Source: Sulfitobacter guttiformis (lineage in GTDB: Bacteria; Pseudomonadota; Alphaproteobacteria; Rhodobacterales; Rhodobacteraceae). From it: a DNA stretch of 64,000 nucleotides. Below the pieces are notes generated by a model that made no database searches, was not told the DNA's origin, and saw only the letters and a list, made by a program, of their open reading frames with translations. Of this stretch, positions 36,500 through 46,417 are shown one piece after another (position 1 is the stretch's first letter; each line of letters opens with the position of its first letter). A program made the translations under genes and the position numbers. The DNA lies in the NCBI RefSeq assembly GCF_003610455.1, contig NZ_RAQK01000002.1, positions 496,001 to 560,000 of the forward strand, given 5' to 3'.

Positions 36500-39043
36500 T
36501 TAGTACAAACCGCCGCCGATGACGTTTCCGATGGTGGCTTTCTTGCCGACAACCGCTTTTTCGCCGGTCGATGTCGTCACCTCACGAACGGCACTGCCAC
36601 CTACTTCCTCTACCAGCGGCAGATCCGCGCCCATAGCGAACCCGCCGTCAAAGGTAATGCCGAAGTCGATGATTTCGCCGTCGCGGAAACATTCGGACAC
36701 AACATTGTTGCCGGATGCGTTTTCACCCAGACGCGCGCCGGTAAAGCGGTCGATGTTGATAAACACGCATCCCTCTGGCACGCGGAATGTACCGCCACCA
36801 TATTTCTGGACCGCCTTGGACATGAAGCGCTGGAAAACAGGCCCGCACATACCGCCGCCCGAAGCAGAGTTCCCCAAGCTGCGCGGCTGGTCATAGCCGA
36901 TGTAGCAGCCCGCCACGATGTTCGAAGTAAAACCGACAAACCAGACGTCCTTGGAATCGTTTGTCGTCCCTGTTTTACCAGCCGTTGGTACAGGCAGGTT
37001 CACCGAAGAGCGCGCAGTGCCACGGTCGACAACGCCCTTTAACATCGACGTCAGCTGATAGGCAGTAACCGGATCCATCACACGCTCGCGGTTTGAAATG
37101 ACACGCGGGCTTTGACCCGCAGCAAGTGTGGGCAGGCTGCAATCCTCGCAGATCCGCTTGTCGTGCTTGTAGACGGTGCGTCCGTAACGGTCCTGCACCC
37201 TGTCCACCAATGTGGGCGTCACCCGCTCGCCCCCGTTGGCAAACATCGCATAAGCGGCCACCATTTGGTAAAGCGTGGTTTCCTGTGATCCCAGCGCATT
37301 GGCCAGCACTGGCGACAGGTTCTCATAAACGCCAAAACGTTCGGCGTAATCGCCCACCACGTTCATACCCACCTCCTGCGCCAGTCGGATGGTCATCAGG
37401 TTGCGCGATTGCTCGATACCGGTGCGCAACGGTGTAGGTCCGTAATAGCGGTTCGAGGAGTTTTGCGGGCGCCAGATCCCTTGCGGTGTGTTGATTTCGA
37501 TCGGGGCATCCACCACGATTGTCGCAGGCGTATATCCACTGTCGAGGGCCGCCGCAAAAACAAAAGGTTTGAAGCTTGAGCCCGGCTGACGCTTTGCCTG
37601 TGTGGCACGGTTGAACACGCTCGCCTGATAGGAGAACCCGCCCTGCATGGCGATCACACGGCCTGTATTGACGTCCATGGCGACAAAGCCGCCCTGAACT
37701 TCGGGAACCTGCCGCAATGTCCAGCGAATGAACGACCCGTCAGAATCCGTGACCATGCGGCGCACCAGCACCACATCACCCACACTCACCAGATCGCCGC
37801 GCGATCCCAGGTTCCCGTCGGACTTGCGCGCACGCGCCCATTCCATGTCCTGCGGAGGAACCCAGTTGTCGCCTTCGGCAGAATCAACACCTTCGATGCC
37901 CAGACGGGCGCCCTCCCCGCTTACTTCGAGGACGACAGCGGGGAACCACTGTGTCTCGAGCGTGATATCGCGCGGCACACGCGCCGCAGCCAGCGCGTCG
38001 CGCCACGCGCTCTCGCTGGTAAGGACTTCGGGCGCCAGTGTTTTACCTGTGCCACGCCAGACACCCCGACCACGGTCGAATGCTTCGAGTTCGCGGCGCA
38101 ATGCATCGGCTGCGATCGGCTGCATTTCGTTATCGATGGTTGCGCGCACCGACAGGCCACCGGTGAAGAACTCGCCTTCGCCAAAGTCTTCGGACAATTG
38201 GCGGCGGATTTCATCGGTGAAATAGTCTCGTGGTGGCAAATCTGCTTTGAAGCTCTCGAAATCACCATTCTGCACTGACAGCAGCGGCTTATTACGTTCT
38301 TGCTCATAGACCGCTTCGGTTATGTATCCGTTTTCTTTCATCTCGCGCAGAACAAAATTCCGTCGCGCCAGCAGGCGCTCTTTACGGCGCACAGGGTGAA
38401 AATCAGACGGTGCTTTTGGCAAGCTGGCCAATGTCGCGGCTTCGTGCGGAGCAAGATCGCTCAGGTTTTTGTTAAAGTAGGTCTGACTGGCCGCTGCCAC
38501 CCCATAGGAATTTTGTCCGAGGAAAATCTCGTTGAGATAAAGTTCTAGGATCTTTTCCTTGTCCAGCGCCTGCTCAACGCGGGCGGCAAGGATGATCTCT
38601 TTCACCTTACGCTCTGCCTGACGATCCCCCGACAACAAGAAGTTTTTCATAACCTGCTGGGTAATTGTAGAGGCCCCGCGCACGTCCTGACCGCGCGTGC
38701 GCACGGCGTCAAACGCCGCAGCACCAATACCGCGCAGGTCATAGCCGTCATGGTCGTAAAAGTTCTTGTCCTCGGCCGAGATAAACGCCTGTTTCACCAA
38801 ATCGGGAATTGTATTGGCCGGTGCAAACAGGCGTCGTTCCTTGGCGAATTCGTCGATCAAACGACCCTGCCCCGAATAGATCCGGCTGATCGTCGGTGGC
38901 GTATAGGATGCAAGGGATTCGTGGCTGGGCAGATCCCGCCCGTACATCCAGAAAATCGCGCCGATGGTGAGCGCAACCATGGCTACAGACATGGTAATGG
39001 TGGTAAAAATACCCCCTAAGAACGACAGGATAAACCTAAACAC
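36500..39043 (-). CDS. mrcA: Penicillin-binding protein 1A (bifunctional peptidoglycan synthase)
   Basis: An 847-residue inner-membrane class A PBP. Signal anchor at about 5-33; glycosyltransferase domain at about 45-230 with SAEDKNFYDHDG catalytic glutamate and GASTITQQVMKNF; an OB-like insert; transpeptidase domain with SSFKPF (nucleophile), SRN, and KTGTT. The GTG at 39043 is chosen because AAGGAG lies 9 bases upstream; an ATG at 39064 would place that site inside the gene. It follows the amidase AmiC on the same strand, a common cell-wall grouping. Confidence 0.93.
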   Translation of the reverse strand: MFRFILSFLGGIFTTITMSVAMVALTIGAIFWMYGRDLPSHESLASYTPPTISRIYSGQGRLIDEFAKERRLFAPANTIPDLVKQAFISAEDKNFYDHDGYDLRGIGAAAFDAVRTRGQDVRGASTITQQVMKNFLLSGDRQAERKVKEIILAARVEQALDKEKILELYLNEIFLGQNSYGVAAASQTYFNKNLSDLAPHEAATLASLPKAPSDFHPVRRKERLLARRNFVLREMKENGYITEAVYEQERNKPLLSVQNGDFESFKADLPPRDYFTDEIRRQLSEDFGEGEFFTGGLSVRATIDNEMQPIAADALRRELEAFDRGRGVWRGTGKTLAPEVLTSESAWRDALAAARVPRDITLETQWFPAVVLEVSGEGARLGIEGVDSAEGDNWVPPQDMEWARARKSDGNLGSRGDLVSVGDVVLVRRMVTDSDGSFIRWTLRQVPEVQGGFVAMDVNTGRVIAMQGGFSYQASVFNRATQAKRQPGSSFKPFVFAAALDSGYTPATIVVDAPIEINTPQGIWRPQNSSNRYYGPTPLRTGIEQSRNLMTIRLAQEVGMNVVGDYAERFGVYENLSPVLANALGSQETTLYQMVAAYAMFANGGERVTPTLVDRVQDRYGRTVYKHDKRICEDCSLPTLAAGQSPRVISNRERVMDPVTAYQLTSMLKGVVDRGTARSSVNLPVPTAGKTGTTNDSKDVWFVGFTSNIVAGCYIGYDQPRSLGNSASGGGMCGPVFQRFMSKAVQKYGGGTFRVPEGCVFINIDRFTGARLGENASGNNVVSECFRDGEIIDFGITFDGGFAMGADLPLVEEVGGSAVREVTTSTGEKAVVGKKATIGNVIGGGLY

Positions 39044-39191
39044 GCAGCAACGCTCCTTAACCAACCGTAGGATTAGCTGCGTCTATACGCGCAAACATCC
39101 CTATCGTCAAAAGGGATGGCCCATAAAGTATTGGGAAAAAGGGCGAAACACCGCTTAATCAACGCACGCCCGCACGGGGCAACAGAATGCC

Positions 39192-40418
39192 TTATTGCCT
39201 CACCAGACCTGCGCGTGCCGCATCCTCGTCACGCCATGCCAAAACCGCGCGCGCCATTCCTTCGGCCATGCCGCGCCGCCAGACAGGATCGCCAAGGTTT
39301 GCCAGATCGCGCTTGGAACTAAGAAACCCGATTTCCACCAGCACCGAAGGGATATCAGCGGATTTGAGAACCGAAAAACCCGCCTCGCGCAGGGGGCGGT
39401 TGTTCATTGGCCCCCCCACTGCCGCCATACCCTCGGCCAAGGTCATTGCCAACGCGGCCGACCGCGGCTCCGTCTCCTGCCGCGCCAGATCAAGCAAAAC
39501 CTGCGCCACCTGATCATCCGAACCGGTCAGATCAGCGCCCGCAATGATATCCGACCGGTTGTGCCGCGCAGCCAGATGCTCGGTTGCGGCATCGCTTGCC
39601 TCGCCAGACAGGGTGTAAACAGTGGCTCCGTTTGCGCCACCCTGCTGCAAGCTATCCGCGTGCAGAGAAATGAACAGGTCCGCCTCGACCTGATGAGCAA
39701 TCGCCACGCGAGTCTCGAGCGAGACGAAAACGTCACTCTCGCGGGTCAGGACTACATCGACACCGCGCCTGCGCAGCGCCTCGGCCATCGTCTGGGCAAA
39801 ATTCAGCATGAGGACTTTTTCGTTGACCTCGTCTGTTTCGGCACCGGGGTCAATTCCGCCATGCCCCGGGTCAAGCACTACGACAAACCGATCTGCGTCG
39901 GGCCGTGCGAGCGGCGGAGCGGCAAGAAATGCTGGCGTCCACGCCGGATCGCGCGGCGCACCGGCAGCAGCGGCAAACTCCTCGGCAGTGGCAGCTTTGA
40001 GTGTGATCTCAAGCATCGCTCGGCCAGTGTCCGGATCTACCGGCATCCCGATCTCGCGGGGGACCATCGGCTCTGCCAGATCCGCCACCAGTCGGGACCA
40101 CCCTGCCTGAAAGGCACCAAACCGGACCGCGCTGATCCGTCCCTTCGCCGCCTCGTCGGAGCCGAGCAGATCGGCCGCCTTCAGACCACTGAAATCAACT
40201 TCGCGGAAATCCACAACCAAGCGTGCAGGTGCATCAAGAATGAAAACGCGGTACGGCACGCCCTGACTGAGGGCGAGCGTAATATCCGTGCGTCCCCACC
40301 AGCCATCCAACACTTTACTGGCCGCGGGATCGACCCGTGCCAGTGCCGTCAACTCTTGAGCCGATACCTGCACGCACGTAAATAACCCAATGATAACGCT
40401 AAGTATTAGTTGCTTCAT
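39192..40418 (-). CDS. N-acetylmuramoyl-L-alanine amidase (AmiC-type)
   Basis: A 408-residue periplasmic zinc amidase splitting septal peptidoglycan. Sec signal at 1-21 (cleavage near VSAQE), AMIN domain at about 30-140, and an Amidase_3 domain from about 178 with DPGHGGIDPG (H186), E200 and a later ISLHADS histidine as zinc ligands. The order signal-AMIN-Amidase_3 is that of AmiA/B/C; the AMIN domain favours AmiB/C type. Next on the strand is mrcA. Confidence 0.92.
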   Translation of the reverse strand: MKQLILSVIIGLFTCVQVSAQELTALARVDPAASKVLDGWWGRTDITLALSQGVPYRVFILDAPARLVVDFREVDFSGLKAADLLGSDEAAKGRISAVRFGAFQAGWSRLVADLAEPMVPREIGMPVDPDTGRAMLEITLKAATAEEFAAAAGAPRDPAWTPAFLAAPPLARPDADRFVVVLDPGHGGIDPGAETDEVNEKVLMLNFAQTMAEALRRRGVDVVLTRESDVFVSLETRVAIAHQVEADLFISLHADSLQQGGANGATVYTLSGEASDAATEHLAARHNRSDIIAGADLTGSDDQVAQVLLDLARQETEPRSAALAMTLAEGMAAVGGPMNNRPLREAGFSVLKSADIPSVLVEIGFLSSKRDLANLGDPVWRRGMAEGMARAVLAWRDEDAARAGLVRQ

Positions 40419-40493
40419 AGCCGCTCCCGCCGCCCGGATCCGGACGGTATTTTGGCGCAGCGTACCAGATCAACGGCGCAGCGGTCCAGCAGA

Positions 40494-41636
40494 TCAGCGG
40501 GCATTCATAAACGCGGCCAAGCGCACAAGCCCCTCGCGTATATCGTCGCTACTGCGGGCATAAGAAAACCGTAACGTTGTATGGCCGCGCAAAGGATCAA
40601 AATCGAGGCCAGGCGTCACGGCTACCCCAGCCTTTTCCAAAATTTCCGCCGCCAAGGCACGGCTGTCATGTGTGATCGCGCTCACGTCGGCATAAACGTA
40701 AAAGCCCCCGTCAGGCGGCGCGATTCTGTCAAACCCCGCCTGTGGTAATCCCTCTAGCATGAGCGCGCGATTGATGCGGTAGACGTCCATGTTCGCTTCC
40801 AGAGTGTCCCCGCATTCCATGGCAGCAAGCGCTGCAACCTGAGAGGCATGAGGGGCGCAGATAAACATGTTTTGTGCAATCCGCTCGACCACACGGACCT
40901 GATCGTCCGGCACAACCATCCAGCCCACCCGCCAGCCTGTCATGCTGAAATATTTGGAAAAGCTGTTGATGACATAGCATTCATCGGTGATTTCGAGGGC
41001 AGTCACCGCTTTTTTCTCGTATTCGATCCCATGATAAATCTCGTCGGAGATAAACGAGGCACCGGTTCCGTGGCACGCATCAATGAGCGCCGACATGGCT
41101 GAACGGTCCAGCATGGTTCCAGTCGGGTTCGCGGGCGAGGCAACCATAAGACCGCGCAAATCCATATTCGCAAAATCCGCAGGAACGGGCTGAAAGCGGT
41201 TTTCCGCCGCTGTAGGCAGGTCCACGGGTACCATCCCCAAAGCGCCCAGGATCTGGCGGTAGCTGGGATAGCCCGGTGCGCCGATGCCAACACGGTCACC
41301 GCTGTCGAACAGAGCCGTAAACGCCAGCAAAAAGCCCGCCGAAGACCCCGAAGTGATGACTACCCGCGATGGATCGAGATCCACATTATACCACTCCGCA
41401 TACATCTTCGCGATGCGCGCACGTAGCGCCGGTAGACCAAGCGCAACAGTATAGCCAAGCGGCCCCTCGGCCATCGCCGCACTTAACGCACGGGTAGCAG
41501 GTTCTGGGACACCTGTGCCGGGTTGGCCTACTTCCATGTGGATAATATGCCTGCCCGCCGCCTCCGCACGCGCAGCTGCCTGCATGACATCCATCACAAT
41601 AAAGGGATCAACTTCGGATCGCCTTGAATTCCGCAT
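40494..41636 (-). CDS. PLP-dependent class I/II aminotransferase
   Basis: A 380-residue fold-type I aminotransferase. The PLP lysine is K228 (SFSKYFSMTGWRVGW), with the AspAT-like SGSSAGFLLA phosphate-binding stretch, the SPANPTGT loop and ISDEIYHG aspartate. The C-terminal arginine occurs in LRFSYAR. Substrate class (aspartate, aromatic or alanine type) cannot be fixed. Divergent from the M48/TPR protease, with only 23 bp between the start codons, so promoters overlap. Confidence 0.88.
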   Translation of the reverse strand: MRNSRRSEVDPFIVMDVMQAAARAEAAGRHIIHMEVGQPGTGVPEPATRALSAAMAEGPLGYTVALGLPALRARIAKMYAEWYNVDLDPSRVVITSGSSAGFLLAFTALFDSGDRVGIGAPGYPSYRQILGALGMVPVDLPTAAENRFQPVPADFANMDLRGLMVASPANPTGTMLDRSAMSALIDACHGTGASFISDEIYHGIEYEKKAVTALEITDECYVINSFSKYFSMTGWRVGWMVVPDDQVRVVERIAQNMFICAPHASQVAALAAMECGDTLEANMDVYRINRALMLEGLPQAGFDRIAPPDGGFYVYADVSAITHDSRALAAEILEKAGVAVTPGLDFDPLRGHTTLRFSYARSSDDIREGLVRLAAFMNAR

Positions 41637-41659
41637 CGGCTCGCTCCTAAACTGGTGTT

Positions 41660-42985
41660 ATGCGGTTTCACCTGATCAAACATCTGTCGTCAATAGCAGC
41701 ACTGCTTCTTGCAGTGATGATTGCCATGCCTGCCCATGCGATCAGCCTGTTGCGCGATCCCGACCTCGAATATGCCCTCAAACAGATCGCGACACCTGTT
41801 TTACAAGCCGCAGGATTAAACCCCTCGCGGGTAAAGGTGCTGCTGGTCGACGACAACACGCTCAATGCTTTTGTCGTAAGCAATAATGCAATATTCTTGC
41901 ACTATGGCCTTGTAAACAAGCTGGAAAACGCTGCAATGCTGCAAGGGGTAATCGCCCATGAGGCTGCGCATATTGTAAACGGGCATATTACCCGCCGCCT
42001 GACCAATCTGGCCAATTCGCGCACTATTTCAGGGCTGGGGCTGGCTCTCGCTGCAGCTGCTGCGGCATCTGGTCAGGGACGGGCCGCTGGCGGTATCGCG
42101 CTCGGGGCGGCCAGCTCGGCGCGCGGGGCCTTTCTGGGCCACACGCGGGAGGAGGAATCCTCCGCCGATCAATCCGCCGTACGTTTTATGAAATCGGGCG
42201 GTGTCTCACCACAAGGATTGCTCGAGACACTCGAGATATTTGCTGGACAAGAGGCGCTGAGCGTGGGCCGTCAGGATCCATACATGCGATCCCACCCGCT
42301 GAGCCGTGACCGCGTGCGCGCTGTTGCCGGCGCTGTTGCGAGCTATGGCACCCTACCCTCCAATCCGACTGCCGACTACTGGTTCGCCCGCCTTCAGGGC
42401 AAAATTACCGCATACACCCGCGCCCCAAGCTGGACACTGCGCCGCCTCGGGTCCGAGCCTTACGCAGACGTCCGCCTGTTGCGTCAGGCCATTGCAGAGC
42501 ATCGCAACTCACGCACCAAGAACGCCCTTGCCGCGATTGATCAGGCCATTGCCTCACGCCCGAGCGATCCGTTTTTTCGGGCACAAAAGGGCGATATCCT
42601 GCTGGAGACGCGTAATTTTTCCGCTGCCGTGCAAACCTATGCGGCGGCAGTCGGGCTTGCGCCCAATGATCCGCTGGTTCTGTCAGGCTATGGGCGTGCA
42701 CTGCTGGCCACCGGCCAAAATGCTGCTGCACGCGACACGCTGGAAAAATCGCGGCGTCAAGATTTCCGCGACGGCTCTATGCTGCGCGATCTGGCCACTG
42801 CTTATGCCAAAACAGGCGAGACAGGCATGGCCGCCCTTATCACCGCCGAGCGCTTCGCCCTTTCGGGGCGGCTTGAAGATGCCGGTATTCACGCAAAACG
42901 CGCCTCGGGCCTGCTCGACACTGGGTCCGGCCCTTGGCAGCGGGCGCAGGATGTGTTGATTGCATCCGAACGCGCCGCCAAATGA
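41660..42985 (+). CDS. BepA-like periplasmic M48 metalloprotease with TPR domain
   Basis: A 441-residue exported protease. Signal peptide at 1-27 (AMPAHA), M48 domain with HEAAH at 100-104 and the distal EEESSADQSA glutamate, then four TPR-like helical hairpins (about 275-435). This is the layout of BepA/YfgC, which degrades or assists outer-membrane LptD/BAM substrates. It is followed 24 bp later by a DsbA-like gene, fitting joint envelope protein folding. Confidence 0.9.
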   Translation: MRFHLIKHLSSIAALLLAVMIAMPAHAISLLRDPDLEYALKQIATPVLQAAGLNPSRVKVLLVDDNTLNAFVVSNNAIFLHYGLVNKLENAAMLQGVIAHEAAHIVNGHITRRLTNLANSRTISGLGLALAAAAAASGQGRAAGGIALGAASSARGAFLGHTREEESSADQSAVRFMKSGGVSPQGLLETLEIFAGQEALSVGRQDPYMRSHPLSRDRVRAVAGAVASYGTLPSNPTADYWFARLQGKITAYTRAPSWTLRRLGSEPYADVRLLRQAIAEHRNSRTKNALAAIDQAIASRPSDPFFRAQKGDILLETRNFSAAVQTYAAAVGLAPNDPLVLSGYGRALLATGQNAAARDTLEKSRRQDFRDGSMLRDLATAYAKTGETGMAALITAERFALSGRLEDAGIHAKRASGLLDTGSGPWQRAQDVLIASERAAK

Positions 42986-43009
42986 TGCCTCCAAAACGAG
43001 AGTAAAACC

Positions 43010-43753
43010 ATGAAACATCTCATAGCAACCACTGCCCTATTGGGCACCCTCGCCTCCGCAGGCTTTGCGCAGGACCTCACACCTATGAGCGATGAAGAAC
43101 GCGCATTGTTCCGTGCCGAGGTTCGCGCCTATCTGTTCGAAAATCCCGAAGTCATCATGCAGGCTGTTGAAATCCTGCAAAACCGTGAGGCCGAGACGCA
43201 AGCACAGGCCGATATCGATCTGGTCGCCAGCAATTCCGAGGCGATCTTTAACGACGGTTATTCATGGGTTGGTGGAAATCCCGAAGGTGACATCGTTCTT
43301 GTAGAATTTCTTGATTACCGCTGCGGCTATTGCAAAAAGGCCCACAGCGAGGTGGCAGAACTTCTCGAGACGGATGGCAACATCAAATTGATCGTGAAAG
43401 AGCTGCCCATTCTGGGCGACGCCTCTGTCCTCGCCTCCCGCTTTGCAATCGCGGTAAAACAGGTTGCGGGGGGCGACAGCTATAAGGCGGTCGGCGACGC
43501 GCTGATGAGTTTCAAAGGCGATGTCACACTTCCCGCACTCCAGCGTCTTGGAAGCACCTTCGGACTGGACATGGAAGCCATTGAGGCACGAATGAACAGC
43601 GACGAGGTTACGGCCGAAATCACAGCCACCCGCGCGCTGGCAGGTATTTTAGCAATCTCTGGCACACCTACATTCGTGATGCACGATGAGCTGGTGCGCG
43701 GCTATTTGCCCCTTGAGCAGATGCAGGCGGTCGTCGCAGATAAGCGCGGCTGA
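43010..43753 (+). CDS. DsbA-family thiol:disulfide oxidoreductase (Com1-like)
   Basis: A 247-residue periplasmic thioredoxin-fold protein. Signal at 1-20 (ASAGFAQD); N-terminal helical extension at about 25-75; redox site C105-G-Y-C108 in DYRCGYCKKAH; cis-proline in SGTPTF near the C terminus. The extension and CGYC fit the Com1/ScsC-type DsbA subfamily. Its stop overlaps the start of the esterase gene by one base (TGATG). A DsbB that could reoxidise it is at 5402. Confidence 0.9.
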   Translation: MKHLIATTALLGTLASAGFAQDLTPMSDEERALFRAEVRAYLFENPEVIMQAVEILQNREAETQAQADIDLVASNSEAIFNDGYSWVGGNPEGDIVLVEFLDYRCGYCKKAHSEVAELLETDGNIKLIVKELPILGDASVLASRFAIAVKQVAGGDSYKAVGDALMSFKGDVTLPALQRLGSTFGLDMEAIEARMNSDEVTAEITATRALAGILAISGTPTFVMHDELVRGYLPLEQMQAVVADKRG

Positions 43754-44577
43754 TGCGGTTTTTGTCAGCAGCAGTGATTGCACTGCTGCTGACGCTGTGC
43801 CCTGCGGTATCCGGTGCCGCACCTGCAACGCGTGTCACGGACGGGCGGATAACGTCTTTGCCTGCTCCACTGGTGGTTGTGCTTCACGGCTTTACCGCCT
43901 CCGGTCCCGCAATACAGCGCAAAACCAATTTTGACGCCCTCGCACGGGCGAACGGGTTTATCGTGGCCTACCCTTCGGGGCCGCGGCGACGTTGGGACGA
44001 CCGCAGCGCGGCATCGGCAGATGTCAAAACCCTTTCGGCGCTGATTGCGAGTCTGATCGCGGAGGGTCGCGCCGATCCGGGGCGTATTTATCTGGCGGGC
44101 CACTCAAACGGCGGCGGTATGGCAATGCGCATGGCCTGTGCACGCCCCGATCTGATCCGCGCCATTGCAGTCGTTGCTATGAATGCACCCACCTCTCCAC
44201 ACTGCGCTGGTCCTCCTCCTATTATGGCGGCACTTTTCATTCACGGCACCGAGGACCCAATTGTTCCTGCACAGGGCCTCTCCGGCACTCGCCGGCACGC
44301 AGGGGTCCTGACGGTGGAACAGACGCTGTCCGACTGGGCCGAGCGCAACCGTTGCGCGGGTCCGGTAACATCGCAGACGTTCAACCAGACAGGCGGCGCC
44401 ACTAAGGCGATATTGCAAAGTTACCAGCGGTGCGCAGAACCCTTGTTGCACATCATTCTTACAGGGCATGGCCATGAATGGCCCGGCGCAGGCCCCCGCG
44501 CCACATGGATTCAAGGACCGGCCAGCCGCGAACTGGACGCCGCGGCTGCAATCTGGGGTTTCTTTGCCCCGTTGTAG
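43753..44577 (+). CDS. PHB-depolymerase-like (LpqC) secreted esterase
   Basis: A 274-residue alpha/beta hydrolase. Signal at 1-22, then the catalytic serine S118 in AGHSNGGGM (GxSxG) and an acidic residue in a HGTEDPIVP segment with a late histidine (GHGHEWPG). Family members hydrolyse polyhydroxybutyrate or feruloyl esters; the substrate is open. Coupled to the preceding DsbA-like gene, so exported and perhaps disulfide-bonded (several cysteines present). Confidence 0.85.
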   Translation: MRFLSAAVIALLLTLCPAVSGAAPATRVTDGRITSLPAPLVVVLHGFTASGPAIQRKTNFDALARANGFIVAYPSGPRRRWDDRSAASADVKTLSALIASLIAEGRADPGRIYLAGHSNGGGMAMRMACARPDLIRAIAVVAMNAPTSPHCAGPPPIMAALFIHGTEDPIVPAQGLSGTRRHAGVLTVEQTLSDWAERNRCAGPVTSQTFNQTGGATKAILQSYQRCAEPLLHIILTGHGHEWPGAGPRATWIQGPASRELDAAAAIWGFFAPL

Positions 44578-44608
44578 AGCACGCAAAATCTTTCGGTTGG
44601 ACCTCTAG

Positions 44609-45481
44609 TCAAATCAGCCCGACGAACCGGTCAGGCAGCCGGTACTGGGTGTCATAGTCAGGCCGCTTGAATTCATAAAACCCCGTCTCGCCCCGCGCCT
44701 TGAACGAGCGTTGCATGCGTTGCCGCATAAAGCCCAGATCAAACCCCTCTTCGAGTTTCAGCGCGGTAAATCCTTCGAAAATCGCACGGTCCTCGCCGCG
44801 CTCGGCACCAAACCAGTGCCGCCCGATCGCCGTGCTTTGTATATCGGCGCCGATGTCTTTTGTGATCGCGTTGCGCCTGTCCATCGCCCCTGTGTATTGC
44901 GCCGCATCGCAAAATTTCAGGTGCAGCAGGTACAGATGCTCGGGGGTGTGCAGTTTTGGGTATTGCGCGAAATGGCCACCGCGCGAAATCTTGGAGGCCG
45001 CCGAGACTACGCAGGGCTTAGAATAATGCGGCGCAGGGCGCACATAACGGCGCGGCCCCAGTATCCGGTCTGTAATTGGCTCGTGCTCCAGATCGATGCG
45101 GTGGATTACCTCAAGGCCCAGCGGCGTGAGCACACGCTTTTCAGGCACCTGCTCTAGAAACTGGATCAGGTTCATCCCTGCCAGAGGATCCACAACCACT
45201 AACTCGTCCACATCGCCAACGACGACCTGTTTGTAATATTTGCGCAAGCCGCCCACCAGATTATTGAGCAACCCCCAGCGCTTGATATCAAAGTTCTTGT
45301 GCGGATCACCGGGGATGCCGATGACATTGCATCCCTGTGCCAGTTCGGCCACCTCGGCCCCGTAACCGTGATTGATGACGTAGCAGTTCTGCCGCCCGAA
45401 CATTTCGCCGTAATGGGCCAGCCATGCGCGCAGAAAAAACGCATCATCACGCACCATCGTAACTGCTGCTGCTGTTTGCAT
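44609..45481 (-). CDS. Glycosyltransferase family 2-type protein
   Basis: A 290-residue glycosyltransferase of the Glyco_tranf_2_4 type: N-terminal TMVRDDAFFLRAWLAHYGEM, donor-site DxD as D90-V-D92 (VVVGDVDELVV), and a C-terminal acceptor domain with several His/Tyr-rich stretches. No membrane helix. It lies opposite to the sulfotransferase-like gene, with 78 bp between starts, so both may belong to a surface polysaccharide decoration unit. Confidence 0.8.
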   Translation of the reverse strand: MQTAAAVTMVRDDAFFLRAWLAHYGEMFGRQNCYVINHGYGAEVAELAQGCNVIGIPGDPHKNFDIKRWGLLNNLVGGLRKYYKQVVVGDVDELVVVDPLAGMNLIQFLEQVPEKRVLTPLGLEVIHRIDLEHEPITDRILGPRRYVRPAPHYSKPCVVSAASKISRGGHFAQYPKLHTPEHLYLLHLKFCDAAQYTGAMDRRNAITKDIGADIQSTAIGRHWFGAERGEDRAIFEGFTALKLEEGFDLGFMRQRMQRSFKARGETGFYEFKRPDYDTQYRLPDRFVGLI

Positions 45482-45559
45482 GCCGCTTCCTTCTTTCCAT
45501 TCCGCACCGAAGTGATCACACTGCGCCGTGCCCGACCACTAAGCCGCGAGAGACCCCGA

Positions 45560-46363
45560 ATGACAATGGCCCACGCCCCTGACGCCCCAGATTTTGAAGC
45601 GGTTGCGGCGCAAATAGCGCCAGATATGGCGCGCACCGGCTGGCATATGCACCACGCAACATCTGCACAGGTGGATCGATTTCAGGTGCTGGGAGAGCGG
45701 GGCTGTGGCACGAATGTCATCCGAAAAGTCGTGCACGAATCTCTGCGCATTCGCAAAACAGAGGCCTTGGGTTGGAAGCATGGCTTTCCCCAAATGATCG
45801 CCCTCCCGCCTACCTTCCTCACCATAATAGCGGTGCGCAATCCGCGCAGTTGGGCCCATTCGCTTTATAAACGGCCATGGCATGCGGTGGATTCGGTTCA
45901 GGCACTCGGTTTTTCCGATTTTCTGCGCAGTCCGTGGCATGCGTATGTGGACAAGCTCGGGCACTTTGACAATATCGCGCCGCGTCTTGCCCCGCATAAC
46001 CAACCGCTGCAATGGGACAGGCACCCCATAACCGGTGCGGCATTTCCAAACATATTTGCCATGCGCAACCTCAAACACCGCGCGTTGATGGGCATGCCCA
46101 CCCGTGGTGCATCATGTGTGTTTGTCTCGCTTGATGCGTTCAACGCGGCCCCACAGGCGTTTCTAGCCGATCTGGCAAAGACCTTCGCGCTTGCCCCGAC
46201 CGAACGCGGATATGCGCCCGTGGCGCGGCGCATGGGCAACCGGTTTACCCCCGTTGTTTCCGACCGCGCGCCCGCGCCTGAAACATGGATGGAGGCAGAT
46301 CTCGAATGGATGAAAAGCCAACTTGATCCGGCAACAGAGACGGCACTTGGGTTCGCGGTATAA
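45560..46363 (+). CDS. Sulfotransferase-like protein
   Basis: A 267-residue protein. LGERGCGTN (44-52) resembles the 5'-phosphosulfate-binding loop of PAPS sulfotransferases, and W-K-H-G plus AVRNPRSWAHSLYKRPW supply the WKH and 3'-phosphate-type (RNP.SW..S) segments. ATG 45560 is chosen because it follows GAGA and clears the divergent glycosyltransferase gene; the frame stays open to 45299. Acceptor unknown. A terminator follows the stop. Confidence 0.7.
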   Translation: MTMAHAPDAPDFEAVAAQIAPDMARTGWHMHHATSAQVDRFQVLGERGCGTNVIRKVVHESLRIRKTEALGWKHGFPQMIALPPTFLTIIAVRNPRSWAHSLYKRPWHAVDSVQALGFSDFLRSPWHAYVDKLGHFDNIAPRLAPHNQPLQWDRHPITGAAFPNIFAMRNLKHRALMGMPTRGASCVFVSLDAFNAAPQAFLADLAKTFALAPTERGYAPVARRMGNRFTPVVSDRAPAPETWMEADLEWMKSQLDPATETALGFAV

Positions 46364-46378
46364 GAGGTCCTGAAATGC

Positions 46379-46409
46379 AAAAAGGCCTCCCCGAGGGGAG
46401 ACCTTTTAA
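46379..46409 (+). terminator. Terminator after the sulfotransferase-like gene
   Basis: Hairpin AAAAGGCCTCCC/GGGAGACCTTTT with one mismatch, closed by a short loop and followed by T-rich sequence, 16 bp after the stop. It can also serve the minus-strand tRNA-Asp transcript (AAAAA on the plus strand). Confidence 0.7.
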
Positions 46410-46417
46410 AGCAGCAG

